Source: Cladopsammia gracilis | Taxonomy: Eukaryota > Cnidaria > Anthozoa > Scleractinia > Dendrophylliidae | Direction: 5' to 3' | Assembly (NCBI GenBank): GCA_022457155.1 | Contig: JAJGOT010000745.1 | Coordinates: forward strand, 186,001-250,000 | Length of the DNA stretch: 64,000 nt | Shown here: positions 50,560 through 61,248 of the stretch, in pieces | Position numbering within the stretch: the first letter of the stretch is position 1 | Layout: each line of letters opens with the position of its first letter | Translations under genes and position numbers: made by a program | Notes under the pieces: generated by a model | What the model was told of the DNA's origin: nothing | What the model saw: only the letters and a program-made list of their open reading frames with translations | The model's database searches: none

Positions 50560-50981
50560 GTCTCAGTCTTAAACGAGCGTAAATTGCATCAATTTCCTTT
50601 TTGCGCTTAAATATCGCATCCATATCGCTATCACTGTCATCCGAATCGCTCTCGTACTCCTCAACCTTGTTGAAATCGATCAGCAGCGGACGCGAGCGTG
50701 ACTTGCGGTTATCGCTCCTTCAGAGCGTGTCATGGGGGGGGGGGGGGGGTAGTGGAGGCGGGGAACGCTTGTTCGACCTGGTCAGAATGAAAGCACACCC
50801 TTGCAGCAGCATCAGGTCTTTGTTTTGCATACACTGCCGGAGCCAAAACTCCTGCTTTATCTTTCGTCGTCTCGCTCCTCACGGTTCTTTGCCTTACGTA
50901 TACCGGACGGCAATTCTCCAACCAATCCTTCATTGTCTCTTCATCCTTTTTGGAAAGCGCCTCAGAAGGAAGTTGAGTCAT
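50560..50981 (-). CDS. Unidentified acidic protein fragment carried by the DNA element
   Basis: From ATG at 50981 the reading is MTQLPSEALSKKDEETMKDW and onward to a proline run from a G-tract (50733-50750). After a frame change across that tract it continues RPLLIDFNKVEEYES, then a Ser/Asp run and FKRKKEIDAIYARLRLRH before a stop. The two parts look like one coding sequence whose frame depends on the length of the homopolymer, which may be misread in assembly. Highly charged, no family recognised. It may be a captured host gene or an element-encoded accessory protein. Confidence 0.4.
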
Positions 50982-51289
50982 GAACTATACATCCCGGAAT
51001 GACATCCCCGTCTGTGGCACTGGGCACTGAGTATAAAGATGGGTGAGTTGAAAATTCTCTTCGGTTGCATCGCATTAGAAGAGAATTGATTTCTGTTCGC
51101 TATTGTTAGAGCTGTTAATTACGATTTTTGTTATCTGTTGAATGTAGGCATGTTTTATGCTGATGTAAGTTATGTGCATGCACGTGCATTTATTATGCCC
51201 GTGGTAGTATGTGTATAAATAGTTGGTTCTTTAATATGCTAGTCAGTTCTCGGTCGTTACACTGACGATTTGCCCTAGTCAAATTTTAC

Positions 51290-51530
51290 TTGTTGTTTTT
51301 ACTTTTTACTTTTTTACTTTTTTACTTTTTTACTTTTTTACTTTTTTACTTTTTTACTTTTTTACTTTTTTACTTTTTTACTTTTTTACTTTTTTACTTT
51401 TTTACTTTTTTACTTTTTACTTTTTACTTTTTACTTTTTACTTTTTACTTTTTACTTTTTACTTTTTACTTTTTACTTTTTACTTTTTACTTTTTACTTT
51501 TTACTTTTTACTTTTTACTTTTTACTTACG
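51290..51530. repeat. (ACTTTTTT)n and (ACTTTTT)n microsatellite
   Basis: About 15 copies of an 8-mer followed by about 16 copies of a 7-mer differing by one T. Confidence 0.95.
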
Positions 51531-51740
51531 CAGCCGTCGTGGAGACAAGACACATGTATAGCATCACAACAGTATGTCATAACAAGAGATTTCGACACTT
51601 TCAAACCATGGCTACAAAAATGTTACGGTTAACTTTTTTCCGACTTTTTACGCCTAACGATTAATTTTTTCCAAATTTTACGCCTAACGGTTAAATTTTG
51701 GGCCGTTTTACGGCTAACGGTTAACCCCATTGAGACCCTC

Positions 51741-52441
51741 AAATGTCTTTCAATTTCGACAAATGTAACATCATTAGAATTCACAGATCAAAGAATCCCA
51801 TCATCCATAATTACACGCTAGGAGGGACTTTGTTAAAATCTGTACCAAGCCACCCTTATCTGGGTGTGGAGTTATCTTCTAATCTGGATTGGCATGGCCA
51901 TGTTACCAACATTCTTGGCAAAGCGAATAAATCACTGGGGTTTATACGGCGAAATCTCGGAGGCTGCCCTGACTTTGTTAAAGAAAGAGCTTACACCACA
52001 CATCGAATATGCTTCCTGTGTGTGGGATCCCCACATTCAGAAACAGATCAGGGACCTGGAAGGTGATCAGCGAAGAGCCGCTGGGTTTGTAAAAAACTTC
52101 TATATCCGAGAACCGGGGACTGTGACGGGTCTTCTTAAAGATCTTAAATGGCCCTCCCTTGAAACGAGACGTAAAATTTTCTAAGACTCGCCATGTTTTA
52201 TAAGATGGTAAATGGTCTCGTGAACATTGATCTACCAGATGACCTCTTGAGAACATCTCAACGCTTTACGCGCCTCTCACATCCCAAGAGATTTATCAAC
52301 CTGTATAGCTCTACTAACACCCGTAAATTCAGCTTTATAACAAGATCACTTAAGGAGTGGAACCTGCTCCCTAACAATATACTTGAGGCCCCCACCCTTG
52401 CTAAGTTCAAGGAGATGGTCACCATGGAACTTGTGGAGTAG
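51741..52441 (+). pseudogene. LINE reverse transcriptase, C-terminal part
   Basis: Frame one: YLGVELSSNLDWHGHVTNIL; frame two from 51864: PHIEYASCVWDPHIQKQI and RRAAGFVKNFY; frame three from 52193: MFYKMVNGLVNIDLPDDL to KEWNLLPNNILEAPTLAKF. At least two frameshifts plus the insertion make it inactive. Confidence 0.8.
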
Positions 52442-52743
52442 TTTAATTAATGAACACGCAACACCTGTCAGTTTATTTTATTTTATTTTATTTTACATTG
52501 TATTTAATATATCCGCTTTCATGGCAACAGCTTTGCGGATTAAAATATATAAATAAATAAATAAATACTCTTTTACGTTTTGGAAAACTAATTAACACGT
52601 GTGTAAACAATGACGCTATAACTTAAATTAATTTGACCTAACTTAATTTATTTGTATTTATTTATTGAGCGACCGGATTAGCCTCGCTATTGGCAACGGA
52701 GTAACTGGTTAGCTTTCAGTTGAGGTTGGGCCGGTTATCAGTT

Positions 52744-53025
52744 TAGAGCAGTTTTCAATTGAGTGTCGTAAAACCAAACCCAAAATAATCACTCTAACCA
52801 ATCACAGCAGACGCACACAATCCAATGAACCAATCAGAACTCGAAGCAAATACATGTAGCCGGCGCCAAGCGCGGGAAAATGCGTGCGAGCAAATCACGA
52901 TTGGTTTTGGTTTTACTTCTGATTGGTTGAGAAAGTGGCACGAGATTTTTTAGCCAATCACAAAGCGTAGCAATGCAAAACCAAAGCAATTGTGAAATTA
53001 CTTTCGACACTGAAAACTGCTCGAT
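52744..53025. mobile_element. MITE family 3, opposite orientation
   Basis: Starts AGAGCAGTTTTCAATTGAGTG and ends GAAAACTGCTCGA; the interior is the inverted sequence of 38763-39050 (CGCCAAGCGCGGGAAAATGC). Confidence 0.8.
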
Positions 53026-53145
53026 ATAGTTAAATTTAGGCCTAAACAACCCGAAAAGCTAGGTGGTACTCTGGTACGGTAGACTATGTAAGCCTAAATA
53101 GTTGAACGAAAAAGTTCAAAAAAACTGCGTGGCACTTGTGACACA

Positions 53146-53559
53146 ATAAATAATGGAAAATGTTAATGTTGAAAAGTGCCGAAAATTTGAAAGTTTTCAA
53201 ACGTTTCGGGCTTAGCCCTTATTCAATGAAATGTCAATTTTAAAACGGAATGAAAATGAGTCGCATCTCATGCCTCTTTCTTTGCTTGATTGCGCTGCAG
53301 AGCTTCACGCCACGCACTTCTGCATCATGCAGAGAGTGGCCGTTTGCATGGAAGTGTAGTGCAACGGATAAACCAAGCAAGTTCTTTTTTCAATGCTGTA
53401 GAGGTGTTCGGCAAAGCGTTCCCTAAGAGCACGCCCAGTTTCCTGACCAATCATCAACCGTTCTAAAATTGACATTTCACTGAAGGGCTAAGCACGAAAC
53501 GTCTAAAAACTTTCAAACTTTCGGCACTTTTCAACATCAACATTTTCCATTATTTATTA
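53146..53559 (-). mobile_element. PLE remnant between inverted terminal copies
   Basis: Arms of about 100 bp: left AATAAATAATGGAAAATGTT..., right ...AACATTTTCCATTATTTATT. The interior on the minus strand reads IGQETGRALRERFAEHLYSI, the GIY-YIG core of another PLE family, with stops after about 50 codons. Both arms contain GAAACG next to a GGGCTAAGC stem-loop, i.e. decayed hammerhead cores (53193-53220 minus, 53480-53503 plus). Inverted terminal copies are known in PLEs. Confidence 0.7.
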
Positions 53560-53682
53560 AACAAACCTAAGCCTAGCTGAGGTCACAGGTTCAATCCGGA
53601 GTAGCATTTCAGTTTTCCTTTTTTACACTTAATAATTATTTTCCTCTCTCGTTTTTTCCGTTTCGGTCAAGAGCGCTTGGAC

Positions 53683-55155
53683 TTATCAACTCAGTTAATA
53701 AACGTCATCTTTTGAATCTCTTTACGGTGGCCAATTGAACTTATCAACTCAGTTAATAAACGTCATCTTTTCAATCTCTTTACGGTGGACAATTGAACTT
53801 ATCAACTCAGTTAATAAACGTCATCTTTTGAATCTCTTTACTGTGGACAATTGAACTTATCAACTCAGTTTGATAAACGTCATCTTTTGAATCTCTTTAC
53901 AGTGGACAATTGAACTTATCAACTCAGTTAATAAATGTCATCTTTTGAATCTCTTTACGGTGGTCAATTGAACTTATCAACTCAGTTAATAAACGTCATC
54001 TTTTGAATCTCTTTACGGTGGACAATTGAACTTATCAACTCAGTTAATAAATGTCATCTTTTGAATCTCTTTACGTTGGCCAATTGAACTTATCAACTCA
54101 GTTAATAAACGTCATCTTTTGAATCTCTTTACGGTGGACAATTGAACTTATCAACTCAGTTAATAAACGTAATCTTTTAAATCTCTTCAGTTACGTTGGC
54201 CAATTGAACTTATCAACTCAGTTAATAAACGTCATCTTTTGAATCTCTTTACTTTGGCCAATTGAACTTATCAACTCAGTTAATAAACGTCACCTTTTCA
54301 ATCTCTTTACGGTGGACAATTGAACTTATCAACTCAGTTAATAAACGTCATCTTTTAAATCTCTTCAGTTACGTTGGCCAATTGAACTTATCAACTCAGT
54401 TAATTAACGTCATCTTTTGAATCTCTTTACTTTGGCCAATTGAACTTATCAACTCAGTTAATAAACGTCATCTTTTCAATCTCTTTACGGTGGCCAATTG
54501 AACTTATCAACTCAGTTAATAAACGTTATCTTTTCAATCTCTTTACGGTGGACAATTGAACTTATCAACTCAGTTAATAAACGTCATCTTTTGAATCTCT
54601 TTACGGTGGCTAATTGAACTTATCAACTGAGTTAATAAACGTTATCTTTTCAATCTCTTTACGGTGGACAATTGAACTTATCAACTCAGTTAATAAACGT
54701 CAGTTTTGAATCTCTTTACGGTGGACAATTGAACTTATCAACTCAGTTAATAAACGTCAGTTTTGAATCTCTTTACGGTGGACAATTGAACTTATCAACT
54801 CAAATACTAAACGTCATCTTTTGAATCTCTTTACGTTGGACAATTGAACTTATCAACTCAGTTAATAAACGTCATCTTTTGAATCTCTTTACGGTGGACA
54901 ATTGAACTTATCAACTCAGTTAATAAACGTCATCTTTTGAATCTCTTTACGGTGGCCAATTGAACTTATCAACTCAGTTAAAAAACGTCATCTTTTCAAT
55001 CTCTTTACGGTGGACAATTGAACTTATCAACTCAGTTAATAAATGTCATCTTTTGAATCTCTTTACGGTGGACAATTGAACTTATCAACTCAGTTAATAA
55101 ACGTCATCTTTTCAATCTCTTTACGGTGGACAATTGAACTTATCAACTCAGTTGA
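53683..55155. repeat. 58-bp satellite array B, about 25 copies
   Basis: Same unit as array A, preceded by GGTCAAGAGCGCTTGG and ended by CAGTTGATAAGTAAAAATAGG exactly as array A. More heterogeneous: two units carry an extra CAGTTA before CGTTGG (54184, 54366) and others lack a few bases (CGTCAGTTTTGAATC at 54700 and 54757). Confidence 0.95.
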
Positions 55156-55337
55156 TAAGTAAAAATAGGACATCACCCGTTATCAATGTATGTTTAATGG
55201 TTCAGCTGAAGGTTTGCCAACAAAAGGGTGAAAAGAAGAGAGGTCAATAGAGAGTGTTAATATACTTATGCTCTGTTGTGCTTTTTGCCAGTTGTATGCA
55301 TATTTTTCGTAGCTTGATCTATTTTCTAACGCTTGGA

Positions 55338-55505
55338 TAGCCTGCGTAGCTGGCGGTTTTTTTGTTGGCGCGCGCGATTCTGAATTCGCGCCCCAGCGAA
55401 GCCGCGAGGGAAGAAAGTTTTCCTTCTCCTCTCAATTCCTATTGCGACTTCGCCGCTCGCAAATTCCACATCGCGCGCGCCAACAAACTGCCTGTTACGC
55501 AAGCT
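55338..55505. mobile_element. MITE family 1, block B
   Basis: Left end TAGCCTGCGTAGCTGGCGG, decayed right end GTTACGCAAGCTA as in block A. Confidence 0.7.
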
Positions 55506-55527
55506 AATGCTTGCGTAACATGTCGCC

Positions 55528-55715
55528 TGACTCAATCCCAGTCGTCTCTCAATTAACAAGGGGAGCGCGAGGGGTGATGGGAAGGAAAGAGAGGGTCTTT
55601 CCCTTTCCTCCTGCCCATTACCCGTGCGATGTCCTCGATCGCGCTTCTCTCGTTTCTCGTCTATCCCGCGCGCGTCTTCTGCGTTATGGCAAGTGAGAAG
55701 ACTGGGGACGAGTCA
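55528..55715. mobile_element. MITE family 2, block B
   Basis: TGACTCAATCCCAGTCGTC to GACTGGGGACGAGTCA, near-identical to 5214-5401. Confidence 0.75.
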
Positions 55716-56511
55716 GATGTTTTCCTGCATTTGGCATCGGCACCGTTCGTATGTTTCCCACTGGTTTTTATTTACGTTTTTGCCGTTTGTTGTGGTATTG
55801 TCAATGCGCAGAGGTAACGGTTTGGCTTAGATTCACAACACCTATTGCTTATCAAAGAGCCATTTTAATGTGATTTCTACAGTGATTTGAAGTATGATTT
55901 CCTGTAATCGCCTGTGCAAACTTCCAGTGATTTTTCCATTAGATTTGATGGCGATATGATCGCGGTTTTGAGATGTCTTTGAAGCGAGGCACACTTGTTG
56001 TCAGCATAAAACACATCAACGTTCCACTTTGAGGTTCCTCAAGGCAGTTTTTTTTTGCTGATATTACATGCGCGTTGCGCACCTCACAATTAATAAATCT
56101 CAAACAAATTTCTGCGAAATGGTAACAAAAATCGCCAGTAGCCGTACACAGGCGTCTTGAAAACGCATTTAGATCCACGACGAGGACAAAAAGCCGGAAA
56201 ACCTCGGATGGTACAAACACTATCAAATTGATTTCCTCAATTTCGTGTTTCAGGTCTCGAGGTCCAGCCATTCGCTACAGAGGGGACTATGCAATAATCG
56301 TTTTCTTAACGCAGTTGTAACAAAATGATTTAGTCATTTTAAGAGTTTTTATTTCAGGACGTACCCTAAATTTATTAGCAACGCTATTACGTACCACCCT
56401 CACATCACTGTGAAGGCCATGGGAGACCTGGGAGAGAGTCTACACACGACCTAAAACGCATGACGAAATAAAGAAGGCATTGGAACTGGTGAAGGTACAG
56501 TTCATAAACTG

Positions 56512-57577
56512 CTACATCGGAGAGAACAGGAATGGCGATCCTTCAACACTGATATCCTCATAACACGGACTTGTTCCTTTGAAGTCAGATAACAACGGCG
56601 AAACTCCAGCCGGCGTCCATACTTTGTGCAAACGTTTACAAGAAAGCTTTACTCTGCAGGGTGTAGAACGAAAACTAACAGTCTGTAAATTCTGAACAAA
56701 CTTGTTTTTAACTTCGCGGTGGTTTATGATTGGTTGTGTATCGGCCTTGTTTTCAGAGCATGAAAACAAAGATACTGAGTTTATCTCCTGCCTGCTGCAA
56801 GAATGGGTGTGGCTACAAGGACTTCTTGTGAAAAAAAAAAAAAAAACAGGTCGGTTGTTCTGATTAAGTGTTTCGTACACCTTCAACGTCTTGATTCTTT
56901 ATTGATGAGTCTTGGAGAAGAGAACAAATCTGGTGTTTCATAGCAAAGTTCTTCCACACGAGACAGCGATTGAGAAAATAAATCAGGCGAGGAGGCCATT
57001 GTCTCAAAACTACTATTTGATATCCCACCTCCAGAAACTTCTGGAAACTCACCTCCAGAAACTTCATGGTGATTAACAGGCGTCCTTTCTTTACAAGTGA
57101 TTTGGCGTTCTTGTTGGACCTTTGTTTCATTTCTATCACGGTCATGTGACCGTATTATGTTCGCTTCCTCGTGTTCCAGTGACATGTTACAAACGATGTG
57201 TTCTTCATGTAACTCATCAGTAGATCAAGAGCGGCAGAAGTTCTTTCTTTGTTTCCTGCTTTCTTCACGGCAATGAGTAGACGTCACAGGTGGTTGTTGA
57301 TTGAAACATTTTTCGTTGTACAAGTTTGGCCGAGTTTTTCCATCCTCTTTATTTACAGCGTCCATTTCCAAATCAGCTAGAAATGCACTGAGATCCTCTG
57401 AAGAAGGCAAGTCATCGTACTCTGTCCATTCGTAAGAAGCCGCTTGCAGCTCTTTGCAGTTGTCAAGTTTCTTGAAAACTCGAACCCCTGCTGGAGTCGT
57501 GAACTGAGTTAAACGAAGCGAGTTTGAGTTATTGCTGTTGATGCCTTTGTTCTGCGATGAAACTTGACCGCTGTGAT
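56512..57577 (-). pseudogene. DDIAS-like 3' exons, block B
   Basis: Acceptor TATTTTAG intact; from 57577 it reads DHSGQVSSQNKG, VRVFKKLDNCK, WTEYDDLPSSEDLSAFLADL in one frame, then breaks at about 57280, where the segment encoding the second acidic motif is deleted relative to block A. Further on, SSPDLFSQSLSRVEELC and, in another frame, VWTPAGVSPLLSDFKG followed by SPFLFSPM. A 21-bp duplication (CACCTCCAGAAACTTCTGGAA) lies near 57035. It retains the C-terminus lost in block A but cannot be read in one frame. Confidence 0.55.
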
Positions 57578-57728
57578 CTAAAATAGAAAAAAAGAACAGA
57601 AAAGCCTTTACCAAACAGCACCTTCCATATAAAATAATAACATGAGAAATTTCTACCCGTATGACGTTTCCTTAGTTTGCTTTGTGTTTGCATTGAGTAC
57701 AGCAAATAATAATAAGTGGTTCAGATTA

Positions 57729-57786
<58 letters not shown>
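57729..57786. repeat. (AAT)n microsatellite
   Basis: About 18 AAT units between two copies of AAGTGGTTCAGATTA; not in block A. Confidence 0.95.
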
Positions 57787-57799
57787 GTGGTTCAGATTA

Positions 57800-58940
57800 T
57801 TACCAAAAAAAAATCGTGAATGTTTCAACTATATATTTCGCAATTATAGTTTTTTTTACCATATCTAATAACGCAAAAAAGCGTTTCTTCTTTTGACTTT
57901 AACTTTGTTTTGGTATCGTTACATTTTAAAATAAAACGTTGTGATCTGACTCAATAAAGTTTGTTGATACATATATACTATGAGAGTTTAAACTGTCATT
58001 TGAAAACTTTTAGATGCAAAAGCCATCCAATTATCAGCCGAACCACAGAGTTTGAAACGCAAAATTCCTTCCAATGATATATACCTCCCACCCACCCCCC
58101 ATCAAAAATAGGCGTTCCCAGAAAATTAACCCTCAACGCTAATGGGTTATTTATAATCGGGCTTTTTACTTCTATTAAAAATCCCAATGGTGATCACCAA
58201 CATATTTCTCATTACAACACCACTACATAATCAAACGTTCAGATCATGAGAATTAAGAAAATGATCAACAAGGGTGAATTGCTTTACGGATCATTAAATG
58301 CCTTCTGCCAACAAGTTTGATGAGATATGTATGAAGACCTGTAAGGAGAATTTGCATGTTGGTATTGGGGTTAAACGGTTACACATTACGAGAAGGGAGA
58401 TCTCGCAAGCGAGCGCTGGCAAAACTTGACGCAACACGCCGGGGTGACCCCCCTTGTACCTTTTAGTTGACAAAATTTGGCCACGGTTAGAATTATTGCG
58501 GTACCTTTTAGGGTATTGAGCCGAAAAAAAAATGACAGAATACGACTTGTATTGTTTTAGAATCGGAAGATAAAAAAACAATTGAGCCACGCCTATCAAA
58601 TGAGATTCTGGTAACTTTTAGGGTGTTTTTCAAAAATTTCAGACGAGCACCCTCGCTATTTTCATGTGGGAGTTCCCTCAACCCCGGGCGCGACGCACGC
58701 TGGTGGGAGACGATTTACACGCTCTCTCGCGGGGTTGCCTGGTTGCCTGCGCGTCTATTCCTAAGAGAAATATGAGGGCCTACTCGTATTATAAATCAGT
58801 TAATAAGGTATAATTCTCATGACTTTATAGTAGTGAACAACTTATTCTTTTTTTTCTCTAAAATCGACAAGTTATGTGTAATGTATCAAATACTAGGCGA
58901 TGAGTTCAGGTTTGATTGCATATCAAACACGAGTTAAGAG
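57800..58940. other. Intron-like sequence matching 7430-8510
   Basis: No gene supported. Same repeated 'accttttagggtg' block as in block A. Confidence 0.5.
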
Positions 58941-58942
58941 TC

Positions 58943-59139
58943 TGACTCGTCCCCAGTCGTCTCTCAATTCACGAGAGGAGCGCGGCCGAGGGAAGCGCGA
59001 GGTATGATGGGAAGGAGGAAAGAGGGGAGACTTTCCCTTTCCTTATCCTCCTTCCCATCACCCCCTTCGGTCGCATTTCTCTCGTTCCGCGTCTATCCCC
59101 CACGCGCGTCTCGCTAGAAAGACGACTGGGGACGAGTCA
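58943..59139. mobile_element. MITE family 2, second copy in block B
   Basis: TGACTCGTCCCCAGTCGTC and GACGACTGGGGACGAGTCA, the best-preserved ends of the family in the window. Confidence 0.8.
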
Positions 59140-59413
59140 GTATTAACGGGGTTACACTGTACCTTTTAGAGTGTTTTTCGAAGATTTTACACGAGAACCC
59201 CTGTCACTGTTATATGGGAGTCTCCCCCTCGGGCGCAAAGCGCGGGGGTGGGAGACAATTTACACGCTCTCTCGCATGATTGCGATCATGATTGCATGAT
59301 TGCCATCCACGCCGATGGCGTCGAAAGTTATTAAGGTGTACAAACCCCCCTTTCAGGAATTCCTAGATCCGCCCCTGGTATGGTACACCTGAGATAAACT
59401 ATTTATCTATTAA

Positions 59414-59740
59414 CAAATAAAATGAAAGGCTGATCGTACAGAAAGGAATATATTTTTAACCGATTAATTTCGAACGGCACGGCCGTTCTTCTTCAGGGTA
59501 TAACCGTACTAAAAGAAAAAACGTTACAGATTTGAATATATATAAAAACAAGCGAAAGATATGAAATTACATACTTTGTTTATAGTATAAGCTAAATGGA
59601 TAAAAATATGACGCTGAGAAAAACGTTACAGATTTGAATATATAACAAGCGAAAGATATGAAAATACATACTTTGTTAATGGTATGAGCTTAATGGATAA
59701 AAATAGGACGCTAAAATTTACATAAAGTATATTTATCTAT
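59414..59740 (-). mobile_element. Retroposed insertion in block D with hammerhead-like core
   Basis: Flanked by two copies of TATTTATCTATTA; block C has one. On the minus strand CTGAAGA (59490-59496), then GAACGG, loop CCGTG, CCGTTC, then GAAA (59468-59471). The rest has a 90-bp internal duplication around AAACGTTACAGATTTGAATA. Likely a short PLE-related or other retroelement piece. Confidence 0.5.
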
Positions 59741-60271
59741 TAGAGCTTTGTGAAAATGAAAATAAATTCATATGAACTGCGGTAGAAAGGATTTAAGAGG
59801 ATATGTTCATCGCAGTTATACAGCAAATGAAGATGTTGCAACAAGAGCTTGGAAAAAAAATTCAGGCCTCGACGTCGATGTCGGAAAATATTTTCAAGGC
59901 TGTTATTACTCCTTCAGTTGCCGTATAACTGCGATGACCAGATTCCCTTTAATTATTACATATTTTATTTCATTTTATTGGGTTTTTCTCGCAATCTCTT
60001 TCTCACAGTGCATGACCGGCCAAAAGAACGTTTAGGACTGGATCGAGGTATGAGAGAAACTTAGGGGAATAACGGCATTTTCTGATTTGTTGCTTGGTGT
60101 TGTATGAAAATGGGAAATCACCTGTTGTACAATGTATGTTTGAAGGTTCAGCTGAAGGTTTGCCAATAAAAGGGTCAAAAGAGATTGTTATTATATCCAT
60201 GCTCTGTTGCGCTTGGCGTCGGTTGCATGCATGTTTTCCTCAGCTTGATCTGTTTTCTCACGCAGCTTGGC

Positions 60272-60440
60272 TAGCCTGCGTAGCTAGCCTTTTTTTTTTG
60301 TGGCGCGCGCGATGCAGAATTTGCGAGCTGCGAAGCCGCGAGAGAAGAAAGAATACTTCTCCTCTCCATTCCCCTCGCGACTTCGTCGCTCGCAAATTCA
60401 GCATCGCGCGCGCCAATAAAACCGCCAGCTACGCAGGCTT
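60272..60440. mobile_element. MITE family 1, block D
   Basis: Left TAGCCTGCGTAGCTAGCC, right CCAGCTACGCAGGCTT, right flank ACGCTTGGC equal to the left flank seen in block A, the best case for the 9-bp target duplication. Confidence 0.8.
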
Positions 60441-60465
60441 ACGCTTGGCCAATTTACATGTTTCC

Positions 60466-60565
60466 TGACTCGTCCCCAGTCGTCTCTCAATTAACGAGGG
60501 GAGCGCGAGGGGTGATGGGAAGGAAAGAGAGGGTCTCTCCCTTTCCTTTTCCACCTTCTTATCAC
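60466..60565. mobile_element. MITE family 2, truncated copy in block D
   Basis: Left half only, as in block C. Confidence 0.7.
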
Positions 60566-61248
60566 CTCTCACGCTGCTGCAAGGCAGCTTTTTTGCTGAT
60601 ATTGCACGCGCATTATAAACATCTCAAACAAATTCCCGGGAAATAGAAGCAAAAATCGCCGGTAATCGTACACAGGCATCTTGATAGCGCGCTTAAAATC
60701 ACAGGAACGAGAACGAAAAGCCGGAAAACCCCGGTTGCACGCATTAAGAGTTCTAAACTACGCATGCTCACGTGATGAAAAAGTGGGCATGGGTATTATA
60801 AAATATGCTATATTTCGGTATAATTAATTTGGAATTTGCTCAGCGGTTTGTGATCTTTAATATTTAATGAAAATTGTGCTTGATAAGAAAAATACAATCA
60901 CAACATAGCAATTTTTACAATCCATAGTCTCACTTTTTCATCACATGAGCATGCGCTTAGAGCAGTAGCACGGAGTTCTTGATTTCGCACATTTCTTATT
61001 CAAATTTTGTCTTTCAGGTCCGGCCATTCGCAACTGAGGGGACTATGCAACAATGTTCTTCTTAGCGCAGTTTTAACAACACGATTTAGTCGTTTTAAGA
61101 GTTTTTATTACAGGATCCTTAGTTTATTGGCCACGCTGTTGCGTACCACCCTCACATCACCGTGAAGGACTTGAGGAGGAGGTCCACATCACATGACCTA
61201 AAACGCATGATGAAATAAAGAAGGCCTGGGAACTGATGAAGGTAGAGT

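Larger units (their letters stand above)
50082..51740. mobile_element. 1659-bp inverted-repeat DNA element splitting the LINE
   Basis: Ends GAGGGTCTCAATGGGG and CCCCATTGAGACCCTC, flanked by AAATGT on both sides (50076-50081, 51741-51746). Subterminal ACGGTTAAC-like words face each other. The interior holds a minus-strand open frame and an ACTTTTT microsatellite. Like the element at 23758 it makes a 6-bp duplication and has repeated subterminal motifs. Confidence 0.9.
49770..52570 (+). mobile_element. Non-LTR retrotransposon (CR1/jockey-like), 5'-truncated and split
   Basis: Two blocks of one LINE: 49770-50081 and 51741-52570. It ends in an AT-rich tail with (AAAT)n at 52549-52566. It is truncated at the RT palm and interrupted by a 1659-bp DNA element. 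Clade assignment is from the style of the RT only. Confidence 0.8.
55156..59290. repeat. Segmental duplication block B (partner 4846-9060)
   Basis: Same order as block A, with the extra 600 bp of DDIAS C-terminal sequence and an (AAT)n run. Immediately followed by block D without an intervening TRIM gene. Confidence 0.9.

Noticed and set aside
51290..51664. Phe/Leu/Tyr-rich open frame that looks like membrane helices
   Set aside because: It is a translation of the ACTTTTT microsatellite.
53585..53605. Pol III B-box-like GGTTCAATCCG near the second satellite
   Set aside because: One mismatch to the B-box and no A-box at the right distance upstream.
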